Below are positions 9,356 to 17,581 of a stretch of DNA of 64,000 nt, in pieces (the stretch's first letter is position 1; the number at the start of each line of letters is the position of its first letter). The notes under the pieces are model-generated. The model saw nothing but the letters and a program-made list of their open reading frames with translations. It was not told the origin of the DNA and did no database searches. The position numbers and the translations under genes were made by a program. This DNA is from Novipirellula artificiosorum (GTDB taxonomy: Bacteria > Planctomycetota > Planctomycetia > Pirellulales > Pirellulaceae), in NCBI RefSeq assembly GCF_007860135.1, contig NZ_SJPV01000006.1:291304-355303 (forward strand). The letters are read 5' to 3'.

Positions 9356-9598
9356 CTAAGAGATCGGTGCCGCCATTGGCTCGATATAAACTCGCCGCGC
9401 CTCGCCATTTCGAACAGCAATGCGACTTCCCTGAACCGAGCACTTCATCGGATCGCCAAGCGGCGCGGTACGCAAAAACTGCACAGGCTGCCCGGGGACA
9501 AAACCCATTTCTCGAAGCCTTGATGCGATGCCATCAAATCCGTCAATGCGCACAATTTGCCCAAATTGGCCGGGCTGCAGCTGGTCGAGTGTTGTCAC
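9356..9598 (-). CDS. feoA: Ferrous iron transport protein A
   Basis: A small SH3-like FeoA protein (about 80 residues) that assists FeoB. The family pattern is visible: LQPGQFGQIVRI, REMGFVPGQPVQFL, GDPMKCSVQGSRIAVR. The longest reading starts at ATG 9613, but that codon overlaps the Fur-box-like palindrome and has no ribosome binding site. A GGAGG at 9605-9609 lies seven to eight bases before GTG 9598, so I place the start there (MTTLDQLQPG). The gene is followed after about 150 bases by feoB. Confidence 0.9.
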   Translation of the reverse strand: MTTLDQLQPGQFGQIVRIDGFDGIASRLREMGFVPGQPVQFLRTAPLGDPMKCSVQGSRIAVRNGEARRVYIEPMAAPIS

Positions 9599-9612
9599 GA
9601 GCGATGCCTCCA

Positions 9613-9635
9613 TTATTGAGAATCAGTCTCAGTAA
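9613..9635 (-). promoter_or_regulatory. Fur-box-like palindrome upstream of feoA
   Basis: An imperfect 23-base palindrome with 9-base half sites that differ at few positions. Its core reads TGAGAATCAGTCTCA, which matches the Fur 7-1-7 consensus TGATAATNATTATCA at most positions. It lies 15 to 37 bases before the proposed GTG start of feoA, where bound repressor would block transcription. Iron-dependent repression of feoAB by Fur is well established in many bacteria; its operation here is inferred. Confidence 0.7.
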
Positions 9636-9794
9636 GGCTATTGTGCACGTCTCGATGAAGAATGTCAAGCCAAGCCGCAGAGAATCTTGGTTAGGGCGTT
9701 TCCAGAGCCGGAAACCGGTTGATTATGGAAAGGAAGCAGAAACGAAAAACCAAGAGGCCTACCAGGTGCGGCAGGTTCGATGAATCCCAAAACG

Positions 9795-10427
9795 CTATTG
9801 AACGAATGGATTGACTTTCACGTCCGATCCAATCGGCAGGATCGTCCCAGGGGTGACCGAGGACTGTTTTCCGGAGGAATCAATCGCCGGAGCGAGGCGA
9901 GCCGGTTGAGCTGCAAGCGTGCCCTGCTCCGCGGAGGACCAGGTTTTGGGATCCCCCATGTCATCCTTGTTGACCGTAAACGACAGCATCTGGATCCCAT
10001 CGTTATCTTTGAAAACGTGATCGAGCCCGAGATCGTACTTGAAGATTGCCATGCCCAGCGGTGTGTTGCGAAGCTCCTTGACTCTTTCTGCCTTGAGCGC
10101 CCAGCGCCGTCCCCAACGGATTTCGTCGCGGCCCGATTCACTCACTGCATAACGAAACTCATAGCGGAACAGTCCCGTCCCGCTCGGCTTCACATATTGC
10201 AACGTTAAATAGTCCTCGACCTTTTGGGGACACTTTGCGTTTTCATCATCCATAATCTGGCGGAATGAGGTCGGGGTCGATTCGGTTGCGTCTGCATCCT
10301 CCCCGCGATCCTGCATGCCTTGCATGGCTGCTTCAAAGCTTTCGGCACAACCGCTGAACAGCGGCAACGCGAAAGCAAGAACGAGTGAAAACGCCAAAGG
10401 GCTAGCTGAGTGGGGAGGTTTTTTCAT
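9795..10427 (-). CDS. Putative lipoprotein of unknown function
   Basis: About 210 residues. The start is placed at ATG 10427 (MKKPPHSA) because it yields a proper lipoprotein signal: basic start, hydrophobic stretch and lipobox LFSGC. An ATG-free extension of 16 residues upstream is less likely. The mature part is acidic and Gln/Ser-rich near the start, then contains a compact region with WGRRWALKAERV and LGMAIFKYDLGLDHVFKDNDG. I do not recognise the family. No operon partner is obvious: prs is on the same strand but its stop lies about 245 bases upstream. Confidence 0.65.
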   Translation of the reverse strand: MKKPPHSASPLAFSLVLAFALPLFSGCAESFEAAMQGMQDRGEDADATESTPTSFRQIMDDENAKCPQKVEDYLTLQYVKPSGTGLFRYEFRYAVSESGRDEIRWGRRWALKAERVKELRNTPLGMAIFKYDLGLDHVFKDNDGIQMLSFTVNKDDMGDPKTWSSAEQGTLAAQPARLAPAIDSSGKQSSVTPGTILPIGSDVKVNPFVQ

Positions 10428-10610
10428 CGCACGAAACACCAACGAATGGGACAAGCAAAACACCGACGTCGGCAATCAATCGACGATTCCGATATTGAAC
10501 TGTAGGTCGCCAATCCCGAAGTCCCTCGTCAACTCGAAAGGATCAAAAAAGAGAATCTTCGAGCGCGGGCACACAACCGGCGCAACCGAAACAACTCCTT
10601 CCCTTCGAAG

Positions 10611-10670
10611 GCTCGAAGAAGGGGGGCTCGAAGAAGGGGGGCTCGAAGAAGGGGGGCTCGAAGAAGGGGG
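10611..10670. repeat. Four-copy 15-bp tandem repeat directly after prs
   Basis: Four identical copies of GCTCGAAGAAGGGGG run from 10611 to 10670, ending one base before the prs stop codon (10672-10674). On the prs strand it is a C-run/TTCTTCGAG repeat immediately downstream of the coding region. Nothing indicates that it is translated. It resembles the other short perfect tandem repeats in this window. Confidence 0.9.
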
Positions 10671-10671
10671 C

Positions 10672-11622
10672 CTAGCGTTCGCGGAACAACTCGCTGATCG
10701 ATTGATCGTGATGAATCCGCTTGATCGCTTCGGCCAACAATGGCGCGACGCTCAGTTGGACTAAATTGGGTAGTTGCTTCTCAGGCGGGATCGGAATGGA
10801 ATCGGTCACGATGATCGAATCGAGAGGCGCTTCACGCAATCGCTCGATCGCCGGGCCACACAAAATGCCATGCGTACAAGCGATATGGATCTCGCGAGCC
10901 CCAGCCTGATGGACCAATCTCGCGGCGCCACAAATCGAACCGGCGGTGCTGATCATGTCGTCGAACAGCAACGCCACTTTGCCAGTGACCGGTCCCCCGA
11001 TAATCGTACTCTGGCGAACCTCTGTCGCGCTGGTCCGTCGTTTGTCGACGATCGCCAACGCCCCCCCGAGTCGTTTTCCGTGGCCGACCGCACGTTTGAT
11101 GCTCCCTTCATCCGGGCTGACGACCACGATCTCGTCCTCCGACAAACCACGATCCAGGAAGTGCTCATTCAGTACCGGAGCCGCATAGAGATGATCGACG
11201 GGAACATCGAAAAACCCTTGAATCTGAGCGGCGTGCAGGTCCATCGTCAACACACGATCGGCGCCCGCGCGCGTGATGATGTTGGCAGCCAACTTGGCGG
11301 TAATCGGGACTCGGCCTTCGTCTTTGCGGTCCTGCCGTGCGTAACCAAAGTAAGGAATAACGGCAGTGATCCGTTCGGCACTGGCCCGCTTACAGCAATC
11401 GATCATGATCAACAACTCCAACAAGTTGTCGTTCACGGGGGGGCAAGTGGGTTGGACCAAGAACACGTCGCGACCGCGAACATCCTCGTCCAGCTTGCAG
11501 TAGTTTTCGCCATCTGGGAATTTGCCAAGCGTTATTTTGGCTGGCTCCAGGTGCAGATGCCGACACATTTTTTGCGTCAGATCGCGGTTCGCTCGTCCGC
11601 TGAAGATTTTCAGTTCGCGCAT
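10672..11622 (-). CDS. prs: Ribose-phosphate pyrophosphokinase
   Basis: Makes phosphoribosyl pyrophosphate from ribose 5-phosphate and ATP, feeding purine, pyrimidine, NAD, His and Trp synthesis. The 316-residue length is typical of class I enzymes. Visible signatures are FSGRANRDL, the ATP-binding region PYFGYARQDRK, VLTMDLHAAQIQGFFDVPVDHL, and the PRPP loop LLFDDMISTAGSI. It begins seven bases after the stop of the GlmU-like gene, so both are probably co-transcribed. A similar glmU-prs pairing exists in other bacteria such as Bacillus. Confidence 0.96.
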   Translation of the reverse strand: MRELKIFSGRANRDLTQKMCRHLHLEPAKITLGKFPDGENYCKLDEDVRGRDVFLVQPTCPPVNDNLLELLIMIDCCKRASAERITAVIPYFGYARQDRKDEGRVPITAKLAANIITRAGADRVLTMDLHAAQIQGFFDVPVDHLYAAPVLNEHFLDRGLSEDEIVVVSPDEGSIKRAVGHGKRLGGALAIVDKRRTSATEVRQSTIIGGPVTGKVALLFDDMISTAGSICGAARLVHQAGAREIHIACTHGILCGPAIERLREAPLDSIIVTDSIPIPPEKQLPNLVQLSVAPLLAEAIKRIHHDQSISELFRER

Positions 11623-11629
11623 TTGCTGC

Positions 11630-12385
11630 CTAATATCCCATCGATCGCATCGTTTCGTCGACCAATTTTAGCTCGTCGGTGTTGTTGATCGAAAGCGACT
11701 CGCACGGCTCCAAAACGGCGATCGCTTCGACGACGCGGCCCGCTTCCCGCAACAACTTGGCACAGTCCGTTAGATAATACTCGCTTTGAGTGTTGTTGTT
11801 GCTCAGTTTGGACAACGAATCGAGTAAATCGGGCGTATGGAACAAATACGTACTCATGTTCACTTCGCAGATCTTTCGCTGCTCGTCCGTCGCGTCCTTG
11901 TGCTCGACAATTCCCCAAAACGCTCCCGCCCCATCACGAACGATCCGACCGAGCCCTTCGGGGTTGCTCTTCTCGAGCGTCCCGAGCAGCAGCGCGGGCC
12001 TGGTTTCGGCAAAATGGTCGAGCAGCTTCTTGAGGCTCGTTGGCTGAATCAACGGCGAGTCGCCCGCAACCACAATGGTCGGTCCGACTTGGGACTTGAG
12101 GGCCGAGTGAGCCATTTGGACCGCATGGCCGGTACCCAGTTGTTCCTCTTGCAGCACAAATTCAATGTCACCCTCGCGGCCGGCCAGTTCCTTTTTGACC
12201 GCATCGGCCTCATAGCCTACCACAATGATTTGGCGACGAATCCCCGCTTTTTCAAGTGCATCGAGCACGAAATGAATCATGGCCCGGTCGACGACCGGGC
12301 ACAACACCTTCGGCAGATTGCTTTTCATTCGTGTCCCTTTGCCGGCGGCCAGGACGACGGCGCAGGGTTCATTCCGGTTCGACAT
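11630..12385 (-). CDS. GlmU-like sugar nucleotidyltransferase lacking the acetyltransferase domain
   Basis: A 251-residue nucleotidyltransferase. The signature VVLAAGKGTRMKSNLPKVL is at the N-terminus, with the downstream QLGTGHAV and GDSPLI motifs and EVNMSTYLF region expected of the uridylyltransferase half of GlmU. Bifunctional GlmU has about 450 residues with a C-terminal left-handed beta-helix that acetylates glucosamine 1-phosphate. That half is absent: the protein stops right after the Rossmann-like domain. It probably makes UDP-GlcNAc from GlcNAc-1-P, but the substrate is inferred. It is upstream of prs in the same operon. Confidence 0.85.
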   Translation of the reverse strand: MSNRNEPCAVVLAAGKGTRMKSNLPKVLCPVVDRAMIHFVLDALEKAGIRRQIIVVGYEADAVKKELAGREGDIEFVLQEEQLGTGHAVQMAHSALKSQVGPTIVVAGDSPLIQPTSLKKLLDHFAETRPALLLGTLEKSNPEGLGRIVRDGAGAFWGIVEHKDATDEQRKICEVNMSTYLFHTPDLLDSLSKLSNNNTQSEYYLTDCAKLLREAGRVVEAIAVLEPCESLSINNTDELKLVDETMRSMGY

Positions 12386-12569
12386 GCGTTTGTTGAGCTT
12401 TTGAGAAGATCGGGTTCAGCTGCGGGACACCGCCCCGCATGCCTCGCAGCGGGCACGACGCTCCACGCTATGTTGGCAACTTGATGACAATCCAGCAAGG
12501 CCCGCGTGTTTCGCCCCCCCGCTAGACCGCATCCACGGGGATCGGAATGCGACTGGGGTCGTCGATTGA

Positions 12570-12657
12570 ATGACTGCCGCTTTTGGAGGTGGGTTGCACG
12601 GCAGTCATCCCGAAGGGTGTCGCGGCTCATCCTACGTTTACTGCGACGCCCTTCGGG
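12570..12657. repeat. Two adjacent intergenic hairpins
   Basis: Hairpin 1 pairs ATGACTGCCG (12570-12579) with CGGCAGTCAT (12599-12608), a perfect ten-base stem. Hairpin 2 pairs 12609-12623 with 12643-12657, fifteen bases with one mismatch (CCCGAAGGG core). They abut each other. They lie in the roughly 530-base spacer 12386-12914, which has no convincing gene. No T-run follows either stem, so they look more like repeat elements than terminators. Confidence 0.65.
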
Positions 12658-12789
12658 GTCGAAAAGCTGATTTTCGTTTTCAACCCCAGATGCGCTCGCG
12701 CGATCCGGGGATAATTGCTGAAATGCCTTGGGACGTTCGGTAAATAAGTTTAGGAATTCTATTTACCGCGAAGCGGTTAAATTCCAGAG

Positions 12790-12821
12790 CCCAGGGTCGA
12801 CGCGCAGCGGCGCACCCTGGG
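12790..12821. repeat. Intergenic hairpin CCCAGGGT/ACCCTGGG
   Basis: Eight-base perfect inverted repeat (12790-12797 and 12814-12821) with a 16-base GC-rich loop, in the same spacer as the two hairpins at 12570-12657. No T-run follows on either strand. Probably part of the same compound repeat region. Confidence 0.5.
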
Positions 12822-12914
12822 GGCCACGTATAAATCGCACGTCCCTCGGCATGGTCAATGAAACAAACGATGCAGGAACAAAATCGATGTCCTGCGTCGC
12901 CGCAACGCAACAGC

Positions 12915-14018
12915 CTAATCAATGTCGCTGCTGGCCAGCCCTAGCTTGGCCAGCCACTTGCGTGAGTGGCCCTCGGCTTGTTCGGCTTGTCGCGTGTCGT
13001 GCCGCAGGTGCTCGAGTTGTTCTTCCAATTCGGCCGTTTTTCGTGACAACTCTTGGCGTTCGCGTGACAACTTGGCTCGTTCAAGCGATGCTTCGATTTC
13101 TGATTTGCGGAATTTCTCTTCCCACTCGGCCTGCAGTTGTTGTAACCGCATACGTTCTTCCTGAATCAATTCATCGCTGTCTACCATTCCGGCAATCGCA
13201 GCCGCTCCGATGGCAACCCCGTCATCGCTGGTGCCCGGTCGTTGCTCAAGCAGGTGGTTGAGTTCTTTGATTTCGCGTTCTCGTCGATCGAGCTCCTCCA
13301 TTCGGTGCTCCAATTCATCATGCATCTGCTCGACGTAATCGGCTGGGTCGATCATCCAGGATTCCCCATCGTCTTCATCCGATTCATCCAAATGCTTTGC
13401 GATCGTGTTGTTGATGAACGACTCGGCATCGAACGTATCCTCTTCCATTTGCCGAAGGATCAACTGTTTACGTTGCTCCCAAGACAACGCTTCGTTCGAA
13501 TCCGACGTGGCGCTGTTGACCGATTGGCGAACATTTGAACTGGCTACCTTCGATGCTAAGTCGCTGTTCTGTTGCCTCAACTCATCATTGTCATCACAGA
13601 GCTGACGGTTTTCAGCCTCCAAAGTGTTGACTTGGATTCGGAAGGTTTGAAGTTCCTGCTCCAACTCGTCCAACGTTTGCTGGGTTTCGTGATCGGGCTG
13701 TGTCCAGTTGGTTTGTACTGGCTCGGTCGCCTTCGCCTCGGTCACCACCTTCAATTCGGCGCGAAGCTCACTGATTTCGGCGACCAACTGCTGCAAAAGG
13801 GATTCATTTCCCGCAATGGCTTCGAGCAGCGGTCCCGTCGTCTGGGCAGCGGGGCCGCGCGCTTCCGAAACCGCTGGATTACATCGATCAACGGTGGTCA
13901 AGTCCGATGCGATTGGCCGGGGCGGCGCGAGGTTCTCGGTCGTCGTCGTTGTTTTCTTCGCCGGCGCAGCGGTCGACTTCGCGGGGCGAGTTCGGGACTT
14001 TCGAGGCTTCCGAGTCAT
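12915..14018 (-). CDS. Coiled-coil protein of unknown function
   Basis: A 367-residue hydrophilic protein. Residues 1-30 are a basic, Lys/Arg/Thr/Ala-rich tail (MTRKPRKSRTRPAKS). About residues 70-150 and 215-350 are Glu/Gln/Leu/Arg heptad-like stretches that should form long coiled coils. An acidic segment (SDEDDGESWMIDPADYVEQ) separates them. No signal peptide or enzymatic motif is seen. The basic tail might bind nucleic acid or the envelope, but no function is supported. It is divergent from xseB, with about 190 bases between the two starts. Confidence 0.75.
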   Translation of the reverse strand: MTRKPRKSRTRPAKSTAAPAKKTTTTTENLAPPRPIASDLTTVDRCNPAVSEARGPAAQTTGPLLEAIAGNESLLQQLVAEISELRAELKVVTEAKATEPVQTNWTQPDHETQQTLDELEQELQTFRIQVNTLEAENRQLCDDNDELRQQNSDLASKVASSNVRQSVNSATSDSNEALSWEQRKQLILRQMEEDTFDAESFINNTIAKHLDESDEDDGESWMIDPADYVEQMHDELEHRMEELDRREREIKELNHLLEQRPGTSDDGVAIGAAAIAGMVDSDELIQEERMRLQQLQAEWEEKFRKSEIEASLERAKLSRERQELSRKTAELEEQLEHLRHDTRQAEQAEGHSRKWLAKLGLASSDID

Positions 14019-14206
14019 GAGAATCGTTTAGTGAGAGCGGTTGTGGTTGAGCCGCGTTTCGCTCGACCGCCTTAACCGTTAAAATCGGACACCGTTAGCG
14101 GTTGGCTGGGAAGGTTGGTTCGAGCCATGTTTCGCAAAAACGACGTCGTTGTCGTTAAGCTTCACTGAATCCTTACGTCGCAACCAAAACGCTGTCAAAA
14201 AACACC

Positions 14207-14623
14207 ATGCCAAAAAAGAAAAGGTCGCAACCCGATTCGGTTGACCATGCCGATTCTGGCGACATCGACTTTGAATCGGCCCTCAGCGAAGTCGAAAAAA
14301 TTGTCCATCAGCTCGAAAGTGGTGAGCTTGGATTGACCGAGTCGCTTCGCGAGTACGAATTGGGCATCAAACGGCTGAATCAATGCCATCAATTGCTGGA
14401 ATCTGCCGAGCAAAAGATCACGATGCTCTCGGGTTTCGATGCCGAGGGCAACGCGGTAACGGTATCGTTTGGGGATTCGGAATCATCCGAGGATGAACCG
14501 ACTCGCGCGGGTCGGCGCAATCGTAGCGGTTCGCGGGCGTCACAAAAAAAGACAGTGGCCTCGTCGGATATGTTCGACGATTCCGATAATGATGACGATG
14601 CCGAAATTGACGGATTGTTCTAA
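14207..14623 (+). CDS. xseB: Exodeoxyribonuclease VII small subunit
   Basis: XseB partners the large subunit XseA to degrade single-stranded DNA into oligonucleotides. The family core DFESALSEVEKIVHQLESGELGLTESLREYELGIKRLNQCHQLLESAEQKI occupies about residues 22-75. Typical XseB has 60-85 residues; this one has 138 because of an acidic, Ser/Asp-rich tail of unknown role. The xseA gene is not in the window. It is followed after 13 bases by ispA, an xseB-ispA-dxs order common in many bacteria. Confidence 0.92.
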   Translation: MPKKKRSQPDSVDHADSGDIDFESALSEVEKIVHQLESGELGLTESLREYELGIKRLNQCHQLLESAEQKITMLSGFDAEGNAVTVSFGDSESSEDEPTRAGRRNRSGSRASQKKTVASSDMFDDSDNDDDAEIDGLF

Positions 14624-14636
14624 AGAAAAGGCTTTG

Positions 14637-15623
14637 ATGTTCGAACCACCGTCCCCTTTTGTCGCTCGTCCGGCCGCCGTCCCGCTGCCTCAGCCTGCAG
14701 GTACGAATCCGACCGGGATGGAGGATTTTCGCCCCAAGGTGGAACAATCGCTTCAACAGGCATGTGATTTCGGCCAGGGATGCCCCCCACGATTGGCTGA
14801 AGCGATGCGCTATGCGCTGCTGGCTCCTGGGAAGCGTTTGCGACCGGGTTTGGTGTTGATGGCCAGCGAGACCTGCGGGGGGACGACCGAGGATGCCATG
14901 CCCGCAGCCGTGGCGATCGAGATGATTCATGCTTATTCGTTGGTCCACGACGACCTGCCCGCAATGGATGATGACGACCTGCGCCGGGGCCGCCCGACGG
15001 TTCATGTGAAATTTGACGAGCCGACAGCGATCTTGGTAGGTGATGCCTTACAGGCCCAAGCCTTTTCACACCTGCTGAGCCACGGGTTGCAACGTCACCC
15101 GACCGATCCCAGCCGGGTTGCGTCTGCGGTCCAGGTTTTGGCGTCCGCCGCGGGAGCCGGTCAATTGGTAGGTGGACAATTCGACGACCTGGCAGCTGAA
15201 CGGGAAGCAGCAACCGACTCGCCAAACAGCCAGCGCATCCGTACACTCTCGCATCTCGAGGCGATTCACCGCCGTAAAACGGGAGCCTTGTTTTCGGCGG
15301 CGCTCGATTTGGGGGCCATCCTGGCCGGCGCCAATTCGCAGTCACGGCAAGCCCTTTTCGATTATTCTAAAGATCTCGGGTTGGCGTTTCAGGTTGTGGA
15401 CGATTTACTTGACTTCACTTCTGACGAACAATCTTTGGGAAAACGTGTAGGAAAGGACGCCGATCGGGGTAAACTAACGTACCCCGGATTGCTGGGGATC
15501 GAGGGTGCTCGAACAAAGGCGAAGCAATTGGTCGAATCGGCTCGAAAGCATGTCGGTGTTTTCGGGGATGCCGCTTGGCGGTTAGCCCGATTAGCGGACT
15601 ACGTATTGCATCGCACGCATTGA
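14637..15623 (+). CDS. ispA: Polyprenyl synthetase (farnesyl/geranylgeranyl diphosphate synthase)
   Basis: Condenses isopentenyl diphosphate with allylic diphosphates. The first aspartate-rich motif DDLPAMDDDDLRRGRPT is near residue 105 and the second, DDLLDFTSDEQSLGKRVGKD, near 255. GKRLRPGLVLMASE, the early substrate-binding region, is also present. The ATG at 14637 gives 328 residues, slightly longer than usual owing to a Pro-rich N-terminus. Chain length (C15 or C20) cannot be settled by eye. The gene lies between xseB and dxs in the MEP-pathway operon. Confidence 0.92.
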   Translation: MFEPPSPFVARPAAVPLPQPAGTNPTGMEDFRPKVEQSLQQACDFGQGCPPRLAEAMRYALLAPGKRLRPGLVLMASETCGGTTEDAMPAAVAIEMIHAYSLVHDDLPAMDDDDLRRGRPTVHVKFDEPTAILVGDALQAQAFSHLLSHGLQRHPTDPSRVASAVQVLASAAGAGQLVGGQFDDLAAEREAATDSPNSQRIRTLSHLEAIHRRKTGALFSAALDLGAILAGANSQSRQALFDYSKDLGLAFQVVDDLLDFTSDEQSLGKRVGKDADRGKLTYPGLLGIEGARTKAKQLVESARKHVGVFGDAAWRLARLADYVLHRTH

Positions 15624-15631
15624 CAGGAAAG

Positions 15632-17581
15632 ATGATGAACAACGAGGAATCGGTGGTGTCGAAACACCCGCTGCTGGAAAGTCTGACCGATGCGATGCCG
15701 CTCCGCGAAATGACGCGAGATCAGCTGGTCGGTTTGGCAGCAGAAACCCGTGATGTCCTGTGCAATCTGTTGGCCACTCGGACCGCCCACTTCGCTTCCA
15801 ATTTGGGGGTCGTCGAATTATGCATCGCCCTGCACTGTGAATTTGATTTCCGCACCGATCGACTCATTTGGGACACGGGCCACCAAATCTATCCCCATAA
15901 GTTGGTGACGGGCCGCTATCGCGACTTTCCAACGATCCGAACACGTGGCGGTTTGATGGGGTACCCCAATCCGCAAGAAAGCGTCTACGACTTGTTCATG
16001 ACGGGCCACGCGGGAAGCAGCGTGAGCACGGCGGTGGGGCTTCGCAGCGGAGACGTTCTTTCGGGAAATCCCGACCGACGAACGGTAGCGGTCATTGGTG
16101 ACGGTGCCTTTCCGAGCGGAATCGTTTTCGAAGCCATGAACAATGCTGGCGAACTCGAAGACGACCTGACCATCATCTTGAATGACAACAAAATGTCGAT
16201 TTGCCCGCGCGTCGGTGCAGTGGCAACCTATTTGGATCGGCTTCGATCCAATCCGTACTACACGGGGCTGAAGACCGAAGTGGTGCGATTGCTCGATCTC
16301 GTCCCGATGTTTGGTGATCCCGCGGAGCGATTGTTGGCTCAGATGAAAGAAGGTGTCAAAGCCGGATTGCTCGGCGGCATGCTGTTTGAGGAACTTGGGA
16401 TCCGCTATGTCGGACCGATCGATGGTCACGACATCTCGCTGATGCGAAAATACTTAGCGATGGTCCGGGAAATGAAAGGCCCCGTGCTGCTGCATGTCGT
16501 GACCGAGAAAGGCCATGGCTACAAGCCCGCGGCCGAAGATCCGGTCTTCTTTCACACACCCCCTGCGTTTACCGAAGAACGTGGAAAACCGGTCCCGACC
16601 GCCAGCAGCGGGTGTCCGCCATTTACCCTTCACGCTCGAAACGCAATCCGCAAAAGCATGGCCGAAGATGATCGGGTCACCATCATCACCGCAGCGATGT
16701 GCCAAGGCAACAAATTGGAACCGGTACGGGAACAGTTTCCCGAACGTTTTTTTGATGTGGGGATTTGCGAATCGCACGCGGTTGCCTTCGCCGCCGGCCA
16801 ATGCAAAACCGGCTTGCGCCCGATCGTGGATATCTACAGCACGTTCTTGCAGCGGAGCTACGACCAGATTTTTCAAGAGGTGGCCTTGCAAGATTTGCCG
16901 GTCGTTTTCCTGATCGATCGTGCCGGGCTCACAGGTCCAGACGGTCCCACGCATCACGGCGTCTACGACCTCGGTTACTTGCGCGTGTTCCCAAATATGG
17001 TGGTGATGTCGCCTGGCTACGCCGCAGAAGTCGAACTGATGCTTTCGGCCGCCATTCATCACGATCATCCGGTAGCGATTCGATACCCGAAAGCCTCTGC
17101 ACTAGAGCTGGCAAGAACTCCCGATCCGATCGAGATCGGAAGAAGTGAACGAATTCGTGATGGACGGGACGGAACGATCGTCGCCTGTGGATCGATGCTG
17201 GATCAAGCGTTGGCTGCGGCGGAGTCACTCTGCGACGATTTGGATGTCGGTGTGGTCAACGCTCGGTTCATCAAGCCGATCGATGTCGAAATGGTTCGAC
17301 AAAGCGTCGAGACAGGCAAGTTCGTGATCACGGTCGAAGAGCATGCCAAAATGGGTGGATTCGGCTCTGCGTTCCTGGAAACTGCGGTTGAGCAGCGACT
17401 CGATACGCGACGGATTCATCTGCTCGCTTTGTCGGATAAGTTCATCGATCATGGAGATCGGGACGAGTTGTTGGCCGAAGAAGGTTTGGGGGCCGAACAG
17501 ATCGCTCAGGCGTGTCGCGATGCGGCGGATGATCGCATCACAATGACTCAAGATGCGAAGCCGATCCATGCCACCCACTGA
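15632..17581 (+). CDS. dxs: 1-deoxy-D-xylulose-5-phosphate synthase
   Basis: A thiamine diphosphate enzyme joining pyruvate and glyceraldehyde 3-phosphate, the first step of the MEP isoprenoid pathway. Expected features are AHFASNLGVVELCIALH, WDTGHQIYPHK, the ThDP motif GDGAFPSGIVFEAMNN through NDNKMSI, IDGHD, and the pyrimidine-binding region near FFDVGICESHAVAFAAG. Length about 649 residues fits. ATG 15632 (or 15635) follows AGGAAA and starts eight bases after the ispA stop. Some family positions differ (SICPRVG for the common SISxNVG), so it is a divergent dxs. Confidence 0.92.
   Translation: MMNNEESVVSKHPLLESLTDAMPLREMTRDQLVGLAAETRDVLCNLLATRTAHFASNLGVVELCIALHCEFDFRTDRLIWDTGHQIYPHKLVTGRYRDFPTIRTRGGLMGYPNPQESVYDLFMTGHAGSSVSTAVGLRSGDVLSGNPDRRTVAVIGDGAFPSGIVFEAMNNAGELEDDLTIILNDNKMSICPRVGAVATYLDRLRSNPYYTGLKTEVVRLLDLVPMFGDPAERLLAQMKEGVKAGLLGGMLFEELGIRYVGPIDGHDISLMRKYLAMVREMKGPVLLHVVTEKGHGYKPAAEDPVFFHTPPAFTEERGKPVPTASSGCPPFTLHARNAIRKSMAEDDRVTIITAAMCQGNKLEPVREQFPERFFDVGICESHAVAFAAGQCKTGLRPIVDIYSTFLQRSYDQIFQEVALQDLPVVFLIDRAGLTGPDGPTHHGVYDLGYLRVFPNMVVMSPGYAAEVELMLSAAIHHDHPVAIRYPKASALELARTPDPIEIGRSERIRDGRDGTIVACGSMLDQALAAAESLCDDLDVGVVNARFIKPIDVEMVRQSVETGKFVITVEEHAKMGGFGSAFLETAVEQRLDTRRIHLLALSDKFIDHGDRDELLAEEGLGAEQIAQACRDAADDRITMTQDAKPIHATH

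Noticed and set aside
10774..11688. 304-codon plus-strand frame opposite prs and the GlmU-like gene
   Set aside because: Antisense to two well-supported genes and without recognisable domains.
12790..12821. Rho-independent terminator for the coiled-coil gene
   Set aside because: The stem has no T-run on either strand, so I list it as a repeat hairpin instead.
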